From Leishmania donovani (taxonomy: Eukaryota > Euglenozoa > Kinetoplastea > Trypanosomatida > Trypanosomatidae): a stretch of DNA of 64,000 nt. Numbering within the stretch: position 1 is the first letter of the stretch; each line of letters begins with the position of its first letter. The stretch spans positions 1,281,555-1,345,554 of the forward strand of contig NC_018260.1 of NCBI RefSeq assembly GCF_000227135.1, read 5' to 3'. The notes under the pieces were generated by a model, which made no database searches, was not told the origin of the DNA, and saw only the letters and a list, made by a program, of their open reading frames with translations. Of this stretch, positions 52,901-62,500 are shown in pieces. Made by a program: the position numbers and the translations under genes.

Positions 52901-53123
52901 GCACCGCCGCCCCCTTAACGGGTCTGCGCGCCGCCTTATCCGAACCTCCAAGTACATGACGGCGGCCTTACAGAAGAAATTGAGCAGTGCAAACTGCCCA
53001 TCTGGCCCTCAGCAGTGCAACTTAAAGGCTGACATCTGCAAGTATGCTGAGGCACTAGACTCGCTCCGTAAAGTGCTGGGCACCATCGAAGCACGTCGCT
53101 TCAGCGTATCCGGTTCCGCGTAG
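49962..53123 (+). CDS. G7: kinesin-like pseudo-motor protein with Gln-rich N-terminus and coiled coil
   Basis: This 1053-residue protein starts at MGRRKRVVPME, the first in-frame ATG; the upstream in-frame region is leader. Residues 1-400 are Ser/Gln/Pro-rich with short Gln runs and YSPYCGSP-type motifs, without GSMYGMGG repeats. Residues about 405-457 form a short charged coiled coil (REQERRRLEQEMQAREAANK). The kinesin-like domain (about 606-1000) is the most eroded of the family: GYSASVLSLDSQGLAKPL at 676, VVDLLQ, a degenerate HSCVLFGHRIGG at 783 in place of SP-x-[YF]-G-P, an acidic SSDDEDD patch, AFGGPAYTVILASM at 945 and LNGSARRLIRTS at 983. No P-loop or switch motif remains. The coiled coil suggests dimerisation. 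It shares the coiled-coil-before-domain order with G8, so the two may form a sub-branch. Confidence 0.86.
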   Translation: MGRRKRVVPMETAEMRRHQSEDGRRGSMSACSTSRSNNTNSSIHAPGGGGGGDHLSRRGSFAVLGGDPARERTSKHLSRNQSRSGSSFRRPSQQQGVGGGLLPNSGLSVTPPSQQRQSQPSQQPYPCAPHREQKPYPQGIGFPSSAHPMTPSNGQTCDSDGSARHHYSGSIQPGEFSGNPFVARRSSRLLFAAGGAVQEPQQQYAPYPSSPGYDRNSSRPTQNAQAQPYSPYCGSPLFPPPQLTNARHLPPLPYVMTPQGMMAPPLLYLLPMHSCPPMPNMLPQQQQQEHCCEIPDTSNGAAPSQYNAMNGNVMPASPQAPWGWQQHVLLDRPQAVSPQPTLVRYPSFLAEKNTATSVVPTAAPPAAADPQAATRAAGGILLPRTQSILNRVSSFKKAAQPASKGDQARQQEADMQQRLYAREQERRRLEQEMQAREAANKAARDQRLRELLQRQASRNFAQESTTNAAPRVPMEPPKSSCLSNASASASRPALPSEPVLALKQASPARSPSTPPTTDAPVPPQEPRHQQLPMSVASLHSPAGSQASRGSLGITASRSGEAAVIAKGKGPSGGAGTITAVDAPAAPAAGTQQLWHRSPSLVLYEIPLRCAKMVTGKGEEQIDCSTFPVRLVGSKLRVIDEVKQTTTEYAIDEIATHRQGSTFVESRLLQKVGEVLVAGYSASVLSLDSQGLAKPLAAFDSAAWLAKRRLLRNVISTVKNMQSTYSKQVGHRDFFEAAFSFALVKNVSGQKAAEWKTTNPATTQRGYEVVDLLQTEPRVVQLKMHSCVLFGHRIGGVEYRALRSESEFTKALASAQANANIVLGRLADAVAADPNNEATAREQASVLQVVTCVLTHRKAGAVSLEEQMAEPAEAVYKREAESDVISSDDEDDANVLGAFQSHNVPSACSDIIMNCLTCIGSQQSHHLWTAALAHDQGTAPTSLFESAFGGPAYTVILASMDPTKVESAATLATQSAMSMKLHRRPLNGSARRLIRTSKYMTAALQKKLSSANCPSGPQQCNLKADICKYAEALDSLRKVLGTIEARRFSVSGSA

Positions 53124-54438
53124 TGGGGCCGGGCTCTTCAGCCCATCAAGTCGCACACGCACGAAAGCGGGTGGGGGCCGGGATGCGCACGCACGCACAT
53201 GTGAGGTCGAAGAGTCACTCCTTTTGGAATCAAGGTGGACGCAGCGATGTGCCGGCAGCACGGCGGGGTGTTTTTTTTTTTCGCTTTAGTGCTTGACTGT
53301 CGCCTTGGGCATCGGTGTCTCTCACATTTCTTCTCTTGGTTTATTCTTTTGTTCGTCTTTGGCTGCCTGCCATCATTTCGGTGCGTGCGTGCTGGAGGCT
53401 GAGAGCCACGGGTGGGGCCTCCCTCTTCTTTCCCCTCGCATCCTCCTTCTTTTTGCCTGAGAGGGCGTCGCCTTCATCATTGTATTTCTTCTTTTTTTTT
53501 CTATACGGGTTTTGCCCTACCGATCGGTTTCGCTTTGGGTTGTGTGGGCGCTTCGCGTTCCCTCTCCTTCGCGTGTGTGTGTGTGTAAGTGTGCCAACTC
53601 GAGCACGTTCCTCTTCGCGTTTGGAATGTGAACTAAAAAAAAAATAAAACCACAGAGGAAGCGGCGCACACGTCTTGTTGGTCTTCTTGACACTGCTCAT
53701 CTTTTTTTTTCTCTATGATGAAATCTGGTTTGGTGCATCACCTCCCCCTCTCGTTCCTCTTGGCCTCTTTGGTGCACCCCTTCAAACTCTTGTGGGCTTA
53801 CAATGTGTGTGTGTGCGTGCCTGTGCAGATCTCCGTCTTGCTCTATGCGTGCACGTTGGGTTTTTTTTTTGTTGCCACAGGAGAGTCGTCTGGGTGGTGG
53901 TGGTGGCAGCGGGGCGGTGATGGTGTTGGGAATTTCGATGTCTCTGCGAATCACTTCGTCTTTCCATTTGCTGTGCTGTGCTTGCGAGTTCTTTTGGATT
54001 TGCTTCTCCCTCTCTCCTGCAGCGTGTGCGCGAGCGGCGGTTTGTCTGCGTCTTGAGTTCGCGGCTCATGCCACGCGTCCACACACCTCCCCACGCTTCA
54101 CACGTAAATACACGTGTGCTTGTGGGTATACGCGTTTGCGTGATGTTGGCGGCTTTTCTTTTCTGTCTCTCTCTCTCTCTTGATATTTCGCTAGATCTGT
54201 GGCGGATTCGGTGTCGCCGATCTTTTTTTTTTCATTGTCCTCGCATCTCTGTCTCTCTCTCTCCTCTGTATTTCTCCTCTCTTGACACCCCGCATACCTA
54301 TATGTGAAACACACTGGCACACTCAAGACATTTTTGCTTCTCGCTGGAGCTGGCAGTGATATGTGCATAACCCTGCGCCGCCCCAGTCGCTGCATCGCCC
54401 TTCCTGATACCCTTTCTCGACCCCCTTCACTTGTTCAG

Positions 54439-54460
54439 ACACACACACACACACACACAC
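54439..54460. repeat. (AC)11 microsatellite
   Basis: An uninterrupted AC run in the G7-G8 spacer. Confidence 0.9.
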
Positions 54461-54728
54461 AGACAATAGTGATATGCCCGGCATCGCATCTGATCTCCCC
54501 CACCTTGTATCCTTTTCTTTCGTTGGTAGGAGTGTCTGCGTTTTGTTATTCTTCATGATTGTACGCATTTTTCCTTTCCGTTTTTTTTTTCGAGGCAGCG
54601 CTTCGTCTCTTAACCCTGAGCCACCGCCTCTCGTGCTATTCCTTTCAGCCAAACGTGCATATATACTTTTCTGCTCGCTCAACGCTGTCGCCCTGTGGAC
54701 GATGACCAGCACTTTCGAGGTGGAGGCT

Positions 54729-54749
54729 GGGGGTGGGGTGGGGTGGGGG
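54729..54749 (+). other. G-quadruplex-capable tract (plus strand)
   Basis: G-runs of 5, 4, 4 and 5 separated by single T bases, about as strong a quadruplex pattern as is possible. It would lie in the transcribed strand's RNA, in the long G7 3' region. Confidence 0.8.
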
Positions 54750-55381
54750 ACGAGGGTGCAGAGGTAGCGTTGTTGATGATCGATGTAGCGAAAGACGTGC
54801 ACGGCGGCATGTTTGTGAGTTTCTTTCTCTTTCGAAGTTCTTTTTTCCCCTTTCTGTTCCACGTCTGAATCCGCTGCGTTTTCGCTTCTCTCTCTCTTTA
54901 TGTGCATTTCATGTGTTTAATTTTTCCCCCGCTTGCTCGTTGGATGGCGCGCTCCTATGTCTGAGACCGCTTTCCCGTTCGCGTTGAATGCGAGTCCGTG
55001 CAAGCGTGCCGTGGAACCTGCTATCCCCCCCCTTCTCATCTTCCTCTGTCGTTCCCTTGCCTTTCCGCTTATCTTCTACAGACTCACGAGCTCACGTATT
55101 GTTTACCTCGCTTGCTGTTGTTGTATTGCAAACGCGCGCGCACGCCTCCCTCATTCGCAGCGGTTGCGTGTGCCTCAGCATACCACTACCTGGCGGGCTG
55201 CGGGCGGGCTCTTCCGAAGGGACGAAAAACTAGCGGCGTGCATCAAGTGACTCTCTCGCTTTTCGAAGCTCCCTTACTCGCTGTGGGCACATGATGCGAT
55301 GCAGGCACACATAAAGTCAGGAGCGGCCGTAGTGCTTTCTGATACACCCATAGCCACCGAGAGACGAGGCTGCGGGCGCCC

Positions 55382-55918
55382 TTGCTTTCATCCACCGCAC
55401 CGACTGTTGAGCGATGGGGCTGGAGCTTGATCTGCCGAGAAGACAACTTCAAACAAGAGACGCAGGTACGCAAGTGTGTTTGCTGTTGCGGACTCGCTCT
55501 CCGTCCTCATGGCGCTCAGCACGAGGCCTTCAACGGTGGAAGGCGGCGTGCTGCAACGCGTCTGTATACACATGTGCTGCGGAAAATGGCCCGCATCGTG
55601 CGCCTCTCTCTTCAACATGTCTGCGGGAATATCAAGCTCAAGCACAGCGAAGACCTTGACTGGGCTGCACGATCAGCCATACCAGAAGACGCCGACACCA
55701 ACTGCGCGGATCACGGACTCGGTCATCGCTCTCAGATTTCAAGACGACATCCCCCGAAACCACACTAAGCGATGCGGCACGCTGAGACAAACGCCCCTCG
55801 GCGGCAGCCGTTCCACATCACAGGAGCACGGATACCAAGCTCACAAGACAGCAAGAGACCACCCTCGCCCAGTTTTCACAACGGGCACCTGCTCGTAATT
55901 AGGATTCCTGCAACGACC
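55382..55918 (+). pseudogene. protein-like relic abutting repeat copy 3, possibly a retroelement pol (DIRE) fragment
   Basis: This patch has mixed composition unlike the surrounding spacer and supports protein-like reading in two overlapping plus frames, each broken by stops. In one frame, ARIVRLSLQHVCGNIKLKHS followed by EDLDWAARSA loosely resembles the C-terminal RNase H pattern of ingi/L1Tc elements (V-x-L-x-x-V-x-G-H ... N-E-x-A-D-x-A-A), with the key residues changed. It ends exactly where the shared repeat begins. Degenerate ingi-related elements (DIREs) are known in Leishmania and share ends with SIDERs, which would fit. Identification is tentative. Confidence 0.3.
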
Positions 55919-56269
55919 GGTGACTGGTAGTGGCCGCATGGGGTGCAGCGCATGTGGTGCCTGCTAGCGGAGCAGCAGTGTGGTGCCCCCGCTCCCCCCC
56001 TCCACACCACCAGAGTCTTCGCCCCCCCTCCCCCCTGCGCGCTTGCTCCACGAGGGCGTCTGACCCGGCGATGCGCCTGATATCGTATGCGGGGCTCGCC
56101 TATCGATGGCCGCTCACAGCAGCCCGTGTTTCACGCCATGGACTTGCACGCGGTGATGTGGGCACACATGTCTCGCTTGCGCTGCACGGGCTTCCACTGC
56201 CGGGTGTCTGCCGCTGTCCTCTGTGCCCCTCAGCACGACGAGCCATGAGCGCTGTGTGCGCAGACGCAT

Positions 56270-56368
56270 NNNNNNNNNNNNNNNNNNNNNNNNNNNNNNN
56301 NNNNNNNNNNNNNNNNNNNNNNNNNNNNNNNNNNNNNNNNNNNNNNNNNNNNNNNNNNNNNNNNNNNN
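56270..56368. other. assembly gap (99 N) between identical sequences
   Basis: The 223 bp before the gap and the 223 bp after it are identical, which points to an artefactual duplication across a false gap. Confidence 0.97.
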
Positions 56369-56634
56369 TCCACGAGGGCGTCTGACCCGGCGATGCGCCT
56401 GATATCGTATGCGGGGCTCGCCTATCGATGGCCGCTCACAGCAGCCCGTGTTTCACGCCATGGACTTGCACGCGGTGATGTGGGCACACATGTCTCGCTT
56501 GCGCTGCACGGGCTTCCACTGCCGGGTGTCTGCCGCTGTCCTCTGTGCCCCTCAGCACGACGAGCCATGAGCGCTGTGTGCGCAGACGCATGTATGTGTG
56601 CGGATACCGGGGAAGGCGAAGCGCCGCTGCCGCC

Positions 56635-57276
56635 NNNNNNNNNNNNNNNNNNNNNNNNNNNNNNNNNNNNNNNNNNNNNNNNNNNNNNNNNNNNNNNNNN
56701 NNNNNNNNNNNNNNNNNNNNNNNNNNNNNNNNNNNNNNNNNNNNNNNNNNNNNNNNNNNNNNNNNNNNNNNNNNNNNNNNNNNNNNNNNNNNNNNNNNNN
56801 NNNNNNNNNNNNNNNNNNNNNNNNNNNNNNNNNNNNNNNNNNNNNNNNNNNNNNNNNNNNNNNNNNNNNNNNNNNNNNNNNNNNNNNNNNNNNNNNNNNN
56901 NNNNNNNNNNNNNNNNNNNNNNNNNNNNNNNNNNNNNNNNNNNNNNNNNNNNNNNNNNNNNNNNNNNNNNNNNNNNNNNNNNNNNNNNNNNNNNNNNNNN
57001 NNNNNNNNNNNNNNNNNNNNNNNNNNNNNNNNNNNNNNNNNNNNNNNNNNNNNNNNNNNNNNNNNNNNNNNNNNNNNNNNNNNNNNNNNNNNNNNNNNNN
57101 NNNNNNNNNNNNNNNNNNNNNNNNNNNNNNNNNNNNNNNNNNNNNNNNNNNNNNNNNNNNNNNNNNNNNNNNNNNNNNNNNNNNNNNNNNNNNNNNNNNN
57201 NNNNNNNNNNNNNNNNNNNNNNNNNNNNNNNNNNNNNNNNNNNNNNNNNNNNNNNNNNNNNNNNNNNNNNNNNNNN
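56635..57276. other. assembly gap (642 N)
   Basis: Begins after GCGCCGCTGCCGCC, as in copy 2. The size is close to the 639-nt gap of copy 2. Confidence 0.99.
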
Positions 57277-57824
57277 ACGAGCGGGAGAGCCACGTCCCAG
57301 GCGACGAGCATTTAGCCCGAGTGCGACAGAGTTAGGTGAGCGGTGGCTGCATGCCGATGCTTGTCGACATGTTCGTGTTGGGCCGACACACGCCGACAAG
57401 GAGGAAGCGTTTCTCCACACCCTCCGCATCTTGATTTGTATTCTGTGTTTTAATGTGTCGTTGCTGCCTGCATGCGCGCTTGTGTCTGCCTCACTTTCTT
57501 GTTTTCTGTTATTTTCTGGAAATCATTTTTTTTTTTCATCTCGACGCGTGTCGGTGGTGCTCTTTTGGAGAACTGGTGTCTTTTCTATTTTTTTTCTAGT
57601 CCATTGCATTTGTGTTTGTGTGTGCGCGAATCCTCGGTCTTTTATGTGCAATGTCGCACGCTGTCTCTCGCTCGCTAGCGAGATTTCGGTGTTTTTTTTT
57701 GCTACCCTTTTTTTGCAGTATCTTATGTGACTGGTCTCATACAAACGCCGCAGAGCATAAAAGGGAGCATGGGAAGGGGGTCTGAGGGAGCACAAGGGCT
57801 TACATGAGCACCCGTCACTCTTGG

Positions 57825-57854
57825 ACAGCTGTGCATGCATGCGTGCACAGCTGT
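57825..57854. repeat. 11-bp inverted repeat with 8-nt loop
   Basis: ACAGCTGTGCA, loop TGCATGCG, then TGCACAGCTGT. All 11 pairs are perfect. It lies in the spacer 1.7 kb before G8. Confidence 0.85.
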
Positions 57855-59152
57855 TCCGCGCTGCGATTCCATCTCTTCTCTCGCTCCCTTGACGCTGCAA
57901 TTGTGTGTGTACGTACTTCCGTTGCTTCTCACTTCTTTTGCTGTCCTGTTCGTTGCCGATGTGTTGTGCTGGCATGGGCTCTTTGCCTTCCCTGCTTTCT
58001 CTCGCTCTCAGCATTCCTAAGTGTTCTTGGCCTGCTGTAGGGCATATGTTGGCAAACACAAGTTGATTGAACTGTGTATGGTCCAGGTGCATGCAGATGT
58101 GTGTGGCGGTGCCCTCGTGCGTGTCTGTACGCCGAAGATTTTCATCTGGACGTACGCCCAAAGTCCATGTGCTCAGCGTGTGATTGTGTCTGCTTCTCTG
58201 CCCCGCAGGTTTGTTTTTCATCGTCCGCTTCTTTAGAGGTGCACGCGAATTGTTCGCGCTTTTTCGTTTCGTCGCCTTCGCTTCCTTCACCGTCTCGACA
58301 TTGTGCTCTCGATCTCCCTCTGCCCGCCCTCGGTCTGTCAGGCGTGGAGAACAGCACGGTCCAAGTTGCTGGTGTGTGGGGACCTTGGAGAACCGGAAAG
58401 ATGCACAGACACGCACGGGCGCGCGCACGCCGTCATCGATGACCTCCTTGTGGCACCCAAACACTTGCTTGCGTATCGTGTATGCGCTGGTGCACGCGCA
58501 TCACTTTGCAGCGAAAGAGAAAAAAGAAAATTCATTGTGCGCGAATTGAGGGCGGGGGAAGACTTTGACGATGTAGGTGAGAAAATCGAAGGGCGGTCGA
58601 GCCTACCAGGGCGACTTGCGGTAGGGTTTTTTTTTTCGTATGCACGATCGCCACTCATGAAGAGTGGCATGCGTCTGCTGCGAGTGCCTCCATACTTCAT
58701 TCCCGTTCAGGAGGTAAAACTGAAGGAATGCCTCAGGTGGGATATACGGTGCTCTCTCCCCCCCTGACCCCATCCCTCGAGGGCGTCTGCGGTGCCGATG
58801 AATGAAATCAAGAATCGGCTCTTCGATTACTGCTATCACTGTCCCTTCTTTTATCACCTCCTTTCTCTCTCTGAGCTTATTTTCACTCGGTCTGTCTTTA
58901 TCGTCGGTGCCCCCCTCACTCATCAGTGATTCATCGACGTCTTTTTGCGCTCTCTTTCTCCTCTCTCGCTCTCTCGTGGCTCTCCGCACGGACGGGTTGA
59001 AGAATCAAGCCTAGTTGGTCACTTGCGTCGCACAGCCCCCACCCGCACACCATCTTCCTCCCTTCTCTGTTAAGCACTCGTACACACAAGCAGTGCGCGT
59101 GTCGCTTCATAGTCGTGTGTTCTCTCTCTTTCTTTGGTTGTCGCTGCACTCC

Positions 59153-59190
59153 GTGTTTTGTTTCCTTTATTTTTTTCCTTTGCCGATCAG
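59153..59190 (+). promoter_or_regulatory. candidate trans-splice acceptor (distal) for G8
   Basis: A long T-rich tract (TTTCCTTTATTTTTTTCC) ends in GATCAG (AG at 59189-59190). With this site the first AUG of the mRNA is the upstream ORF at 59406. A proximal acceptor (CCCCTCTTCTAG, AG at 59465-59466) would give a 66-nt 5' UTR starting directly before G8. Confidence 0.5.
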
Positions 59191-59405
59191 CGGTTCCCTC
59201 CCCTCGCAGCGTGCCGCTGTTGTGCGTGAGAGTTGTGTCTCCGCACTTGCGTGTGGGTCTTCGCCTCGGCGTCGGCGTTGGCGCCTTCGTCGCATCGCGC
59301 GTGTTCGCATTCTTCTTTGCTTGGCCACCCCTTCCATCGCCGGTGCATTTCTGCGTGCAAATCCCAGTTGCCGTCGCTGTGCCGCCGCCGGTTGTTGATC
59401 TGCTT

Positions 59406-59516
59406 ATGTCAGCGGTGCCTCCAGGAGCGGTTGCCCCACTATACCGTACTCCGTCCCCTCTTCTAGCCCCTGCGCAAGACAGAGAAGAGAGTCTCAGGCA
59501 CGCAGTTCAACAGTAA
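59406..59516 (+). promoter_or_regulatory. possible upstream ORF of G8 (36 codons)
   Basis: The first ATG after the distal acceptor opens a 36-codon frame (MSAVPPGAVAPLYRTPSPLL...) ending HAVQQ-stop 16 nt before the G8 ATG, in a different frame. It would repress or modulate G8 translation if transcribed. It could also be a former N-terminus separated by a frameshift. Confidence 0.4.
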
Positions 59517-59532
59517 CACTCACGGATACCAC

Positions 59533-62500
59533 ATGTATCAACAGCAGCAGGCTGCGGCGTACAGTGGCGATGGCGCAACAAAGCTGAGCGGGCCGGGCGT
59601 GGGTGCTGGCTGGGGTGCCGGTCCTATAAACAGCAGTTTTGGCGCTGGCGCCTACTGCAGAGGCTACGGCGCTGGCGGTTACAGTGGCGCCGCCGCGTTT
59701 GACGGTGAGAGAATGCACGACGCCGGACATAACAGCATGTACGGCACACGCAGCATGTACGCACAGCCCGATGCAAGGGATGTGATGGGCGACACAAATG
59801 AGGAGATCATTGTCACAAAGATTTTTTCCAGTCGGCGAGATCTCGATCGCCTCGCTTCTGCGCAGGATTTTTCACGTCGGTTCGACTCGAACTGGGGAAG
59901 CTACCGCTTCGCCGGCGCAGACGGCTTTGGCGGCTCCCTGTACGGCGCGAACAGCGCGGCTGGTGGTTCCCTCATGAACCTCAGTGGCAAGCCCGGTGCG
60001 TCATCCATCACAGACCGCGGAACAGGGGCCGCTGGCATGGGTCCAGATGGCAACGACGGCCGCAGCGCGCACGAGAAGATGCCGGCATCGGGGGAGAAGG
60101 TAGCAGCGACTAAGGAGGCTGCGGACGAGCGCGTCGACGCCTCTCGCAATGCCCGGCGAAGTGGCCTGGCGGAAACGGACGCGTCCAAGGCGTCTGGCAA
60201 GTCGACACCGAGCACGGTGAAGCCTAGCAGCGCGGCGGACCAAAATGGCGAGGCGCACGACGCGCCGATGCAGTCTTCGACCGAAGCAAGCGACACGACC
60301 AACAAGAGCAAGGGCGTGTCCGGCGGTGCGCCTGACAAGGGGCCCAAGACCAGCACGCAGCAGGCGACCGAACCGAAGCCGACGCCGACGGGTGCGAGTG
60401 ATCGCTGCATGGCAGCTCTTGAGACGGCCAAGGGGCGTGCAGGCAAGGCATCGGAGACCATGAATACGCAGGAAACAAAACCCCTTACGACTGAGTCGAT
60501 CGATGACATTCCGCTCCTGGCCGACGACGTCCGACCGAAGCCGAAGCCGGCCGCCCCGAATGCACCGACGCCGCAGACGGCGCCGGTGGAGCTGCCCGCT
60601 AAGGAAGAGCCACAGCAGACATCGGCGACCACGAAGACGCCCGCGTCGAAGCTGTCTGAACCGCCGAACGAGGCGACAGAGACTGCCCACGCCGTGGACA
60701 GCAGCTCAACTACCAACGCAACGAGGGGCTCCACCGCCAACGGCGAGGGCCGCCCCGCTCGCCCACGCAGCCGCCAGGCAGCACGCTCCGTCAGTCGCCT
60801 CACCTCGATGAGCGTTGTGGAGTTCCCAGTGGCGGAGGAGGTGAATGATGAGATGGTTGACGGCGGCCTCCACGACTCGGAGAAGGAGGCGGCTCTCCGC
60901 GCCGAGCAGCGCCGCGAGCGCGAGGAAGCCGCCCGCGCGGCGCGCGATGAGCGCCAGCGTCAGCAGCAACTGATGGAGGAGGCGCAGAGGCAGCGCGAAG
61001 AGGAGGCGCAGAGGCGGCGACAGAAGAAAGAGGACGAGGCGCGCCAGCGGAAGGAGATGCTGACGAAGATGGACGGGGAGCGCAAGCGCGAACGGGACGC
61101 CGCCCTTGCCGCGCGCGAGCGCCAGCGGGAGGAGGAGAAGCGGCGCTTTGAGGATATGAAGCGCCTCGAGGAGGCGAAAGAGGCCGCGCGTGCCGCCGCT
61201 CTGATAGCGGAGCGGCAACGCAAGCTCGAAGCGGAGAAGACGGAAGCAGAGGAGAAGACGGCCCGCAGTGCCTCGCGTCAACGCAGCCGACGCCCTACTA
61301 GTCGACCAGCCTCCCGCCTGCGCGGTGCGATCCCGGAGCAGCCTCCGGATGTGATGGCTGGGCAGATAAAGGACACACTAGCGGACGAGGCCTTGGGGAA
61401 GTCAGCACACCCCGACAATGAGAACCACCACTCCCACGCCGCACAGGCACCGCGCGTGGCGCAAGCGGATCGCAAGACGGAGCCTGTGGCGGAAGTGCGG
61501 CACACATCTAAGTCGCCGGCGGGTGTGAGGTGTGCGTCCTCGACCCCGGCCGAGGTGCGGGCAGAACGTGCCGCTCGATCGCAGCGTTCACAGTCGCCGC
61601 TGCCACAGCAGAAGCAGCCAGCCTCGGCAGAAGGAGTGATGAGTGGGCCGCCGAGCCACAGCGCCGCGCCTGTGCTGCCGAACTCGAACCCGACGCCGCA
61701 GTCGCAGGTGCCCAATAACTCTCACCGCTCTCAGTCGAAGGAGGACAAATCTGCGTCTTCAGCGGGCAAGAGCAGCACCTCGCGCCCGGCAAACATGGTC
61801 AAGACACTGGTGCTTGTGGAGGAGCTGCGCGACAGCAACCACGCCTTGGCGATGAAGGACAACTCCATCAGCTACAAAGGGCAGACGATCGAGGTGACCG
61901 AAGTGAAGACACGTCCGGAGGACAACTTCAACTACCATTCCAGCGTCGTCCACGACGTCTCCGAGGCGGTGTGCAGCGGCTACAATGCCGCGGTGCTGGC
62001 TGTGGACGCTCCGAACACCGCCGGCCGCTTCGATTCTCCCGTCTGGTCTATCCTCAACCGCATTGTTCGCACGCTGCTACACGAGAACAGCAACAAGGCC
62101 GGCCAGCTGCGCGCCGACTTTCAGCTGACGTGCGCCATGGGGTACCTCTACAAGGACAAGGTAAAGGACTTGCTGACGAGCGCTGAGCCGGAGGCGTCGT
62201 TCACGAAGATCGGCGTGAACCCGTCGCCGATCTATGGTCCGCGCTTGACAAACCTCACCTACGACGCCGTCACGGACCCCAGCGCGTTCGAGGACGTGCT
62301 CACCACCACGCTCTCGCGCGCCTCTGAGGATGCGACAATACAGAGTCTGACGGAGGGTGTCTTGGCTGCGTTTGTGCTCATCATGCAGACCCGCGAGACG
62401 GACGGCAAGCCGGACATCTATCTGTCGTCCCTCGTGGTGGCCACGTCCGGTGACGACACTTTTCCATACCAGTCAGCGATCTCGCACACCCGCAACGAGT

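Larger units (their letters stand above)
55919..57472 (+). mobile_element. dispersed SIDER/DIRE-like element, copy 3 (two assembly gaps)
   Basis: Starts at GGTGACTGGTAGTGGCCGC and matches copy 2 to its N run, then from 57277 to GTTGCTGCCTGCA at 57466-57472. The segment 56047-56269 is repeated exactly at 56369-56591 on the far side of a 99-nt N run. This is more likely an unmerged overlap of two contig ends than a true tandem copy, so the real element is probably shorter than drawn. It lies about 2.8 kb downstream of G7, same orientation. Confidence 0.55.
53124..59532. other. intergenic region G7-G8 (6.4 kb)
   Basis: Contains a plus-strand G-quadruplex tract (54729), an AC run (54439), a protein-like relic directly abutting dispersed-repeat copy 3 (two N runs), an 11-bp hairpin (57825) and the leader of G8. 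No intact gene is seen. Confidence 0.7.

Noticed and set aside
46527..57730. Open frames of 240-445 codons crossing the N runs in copies 2 and 3
   Set aside because: They are artefacts of N runs inside a dispersed repeat; real sequence on either side is non-coding repeat.
60870..61330. G8 coiled coil as evidence of a myosin- or ERM-type protein
   Set aside because: The charged coiled coil is generic, and the domain after it carries the pseudo-motor landmarks shared with the rest of the array.
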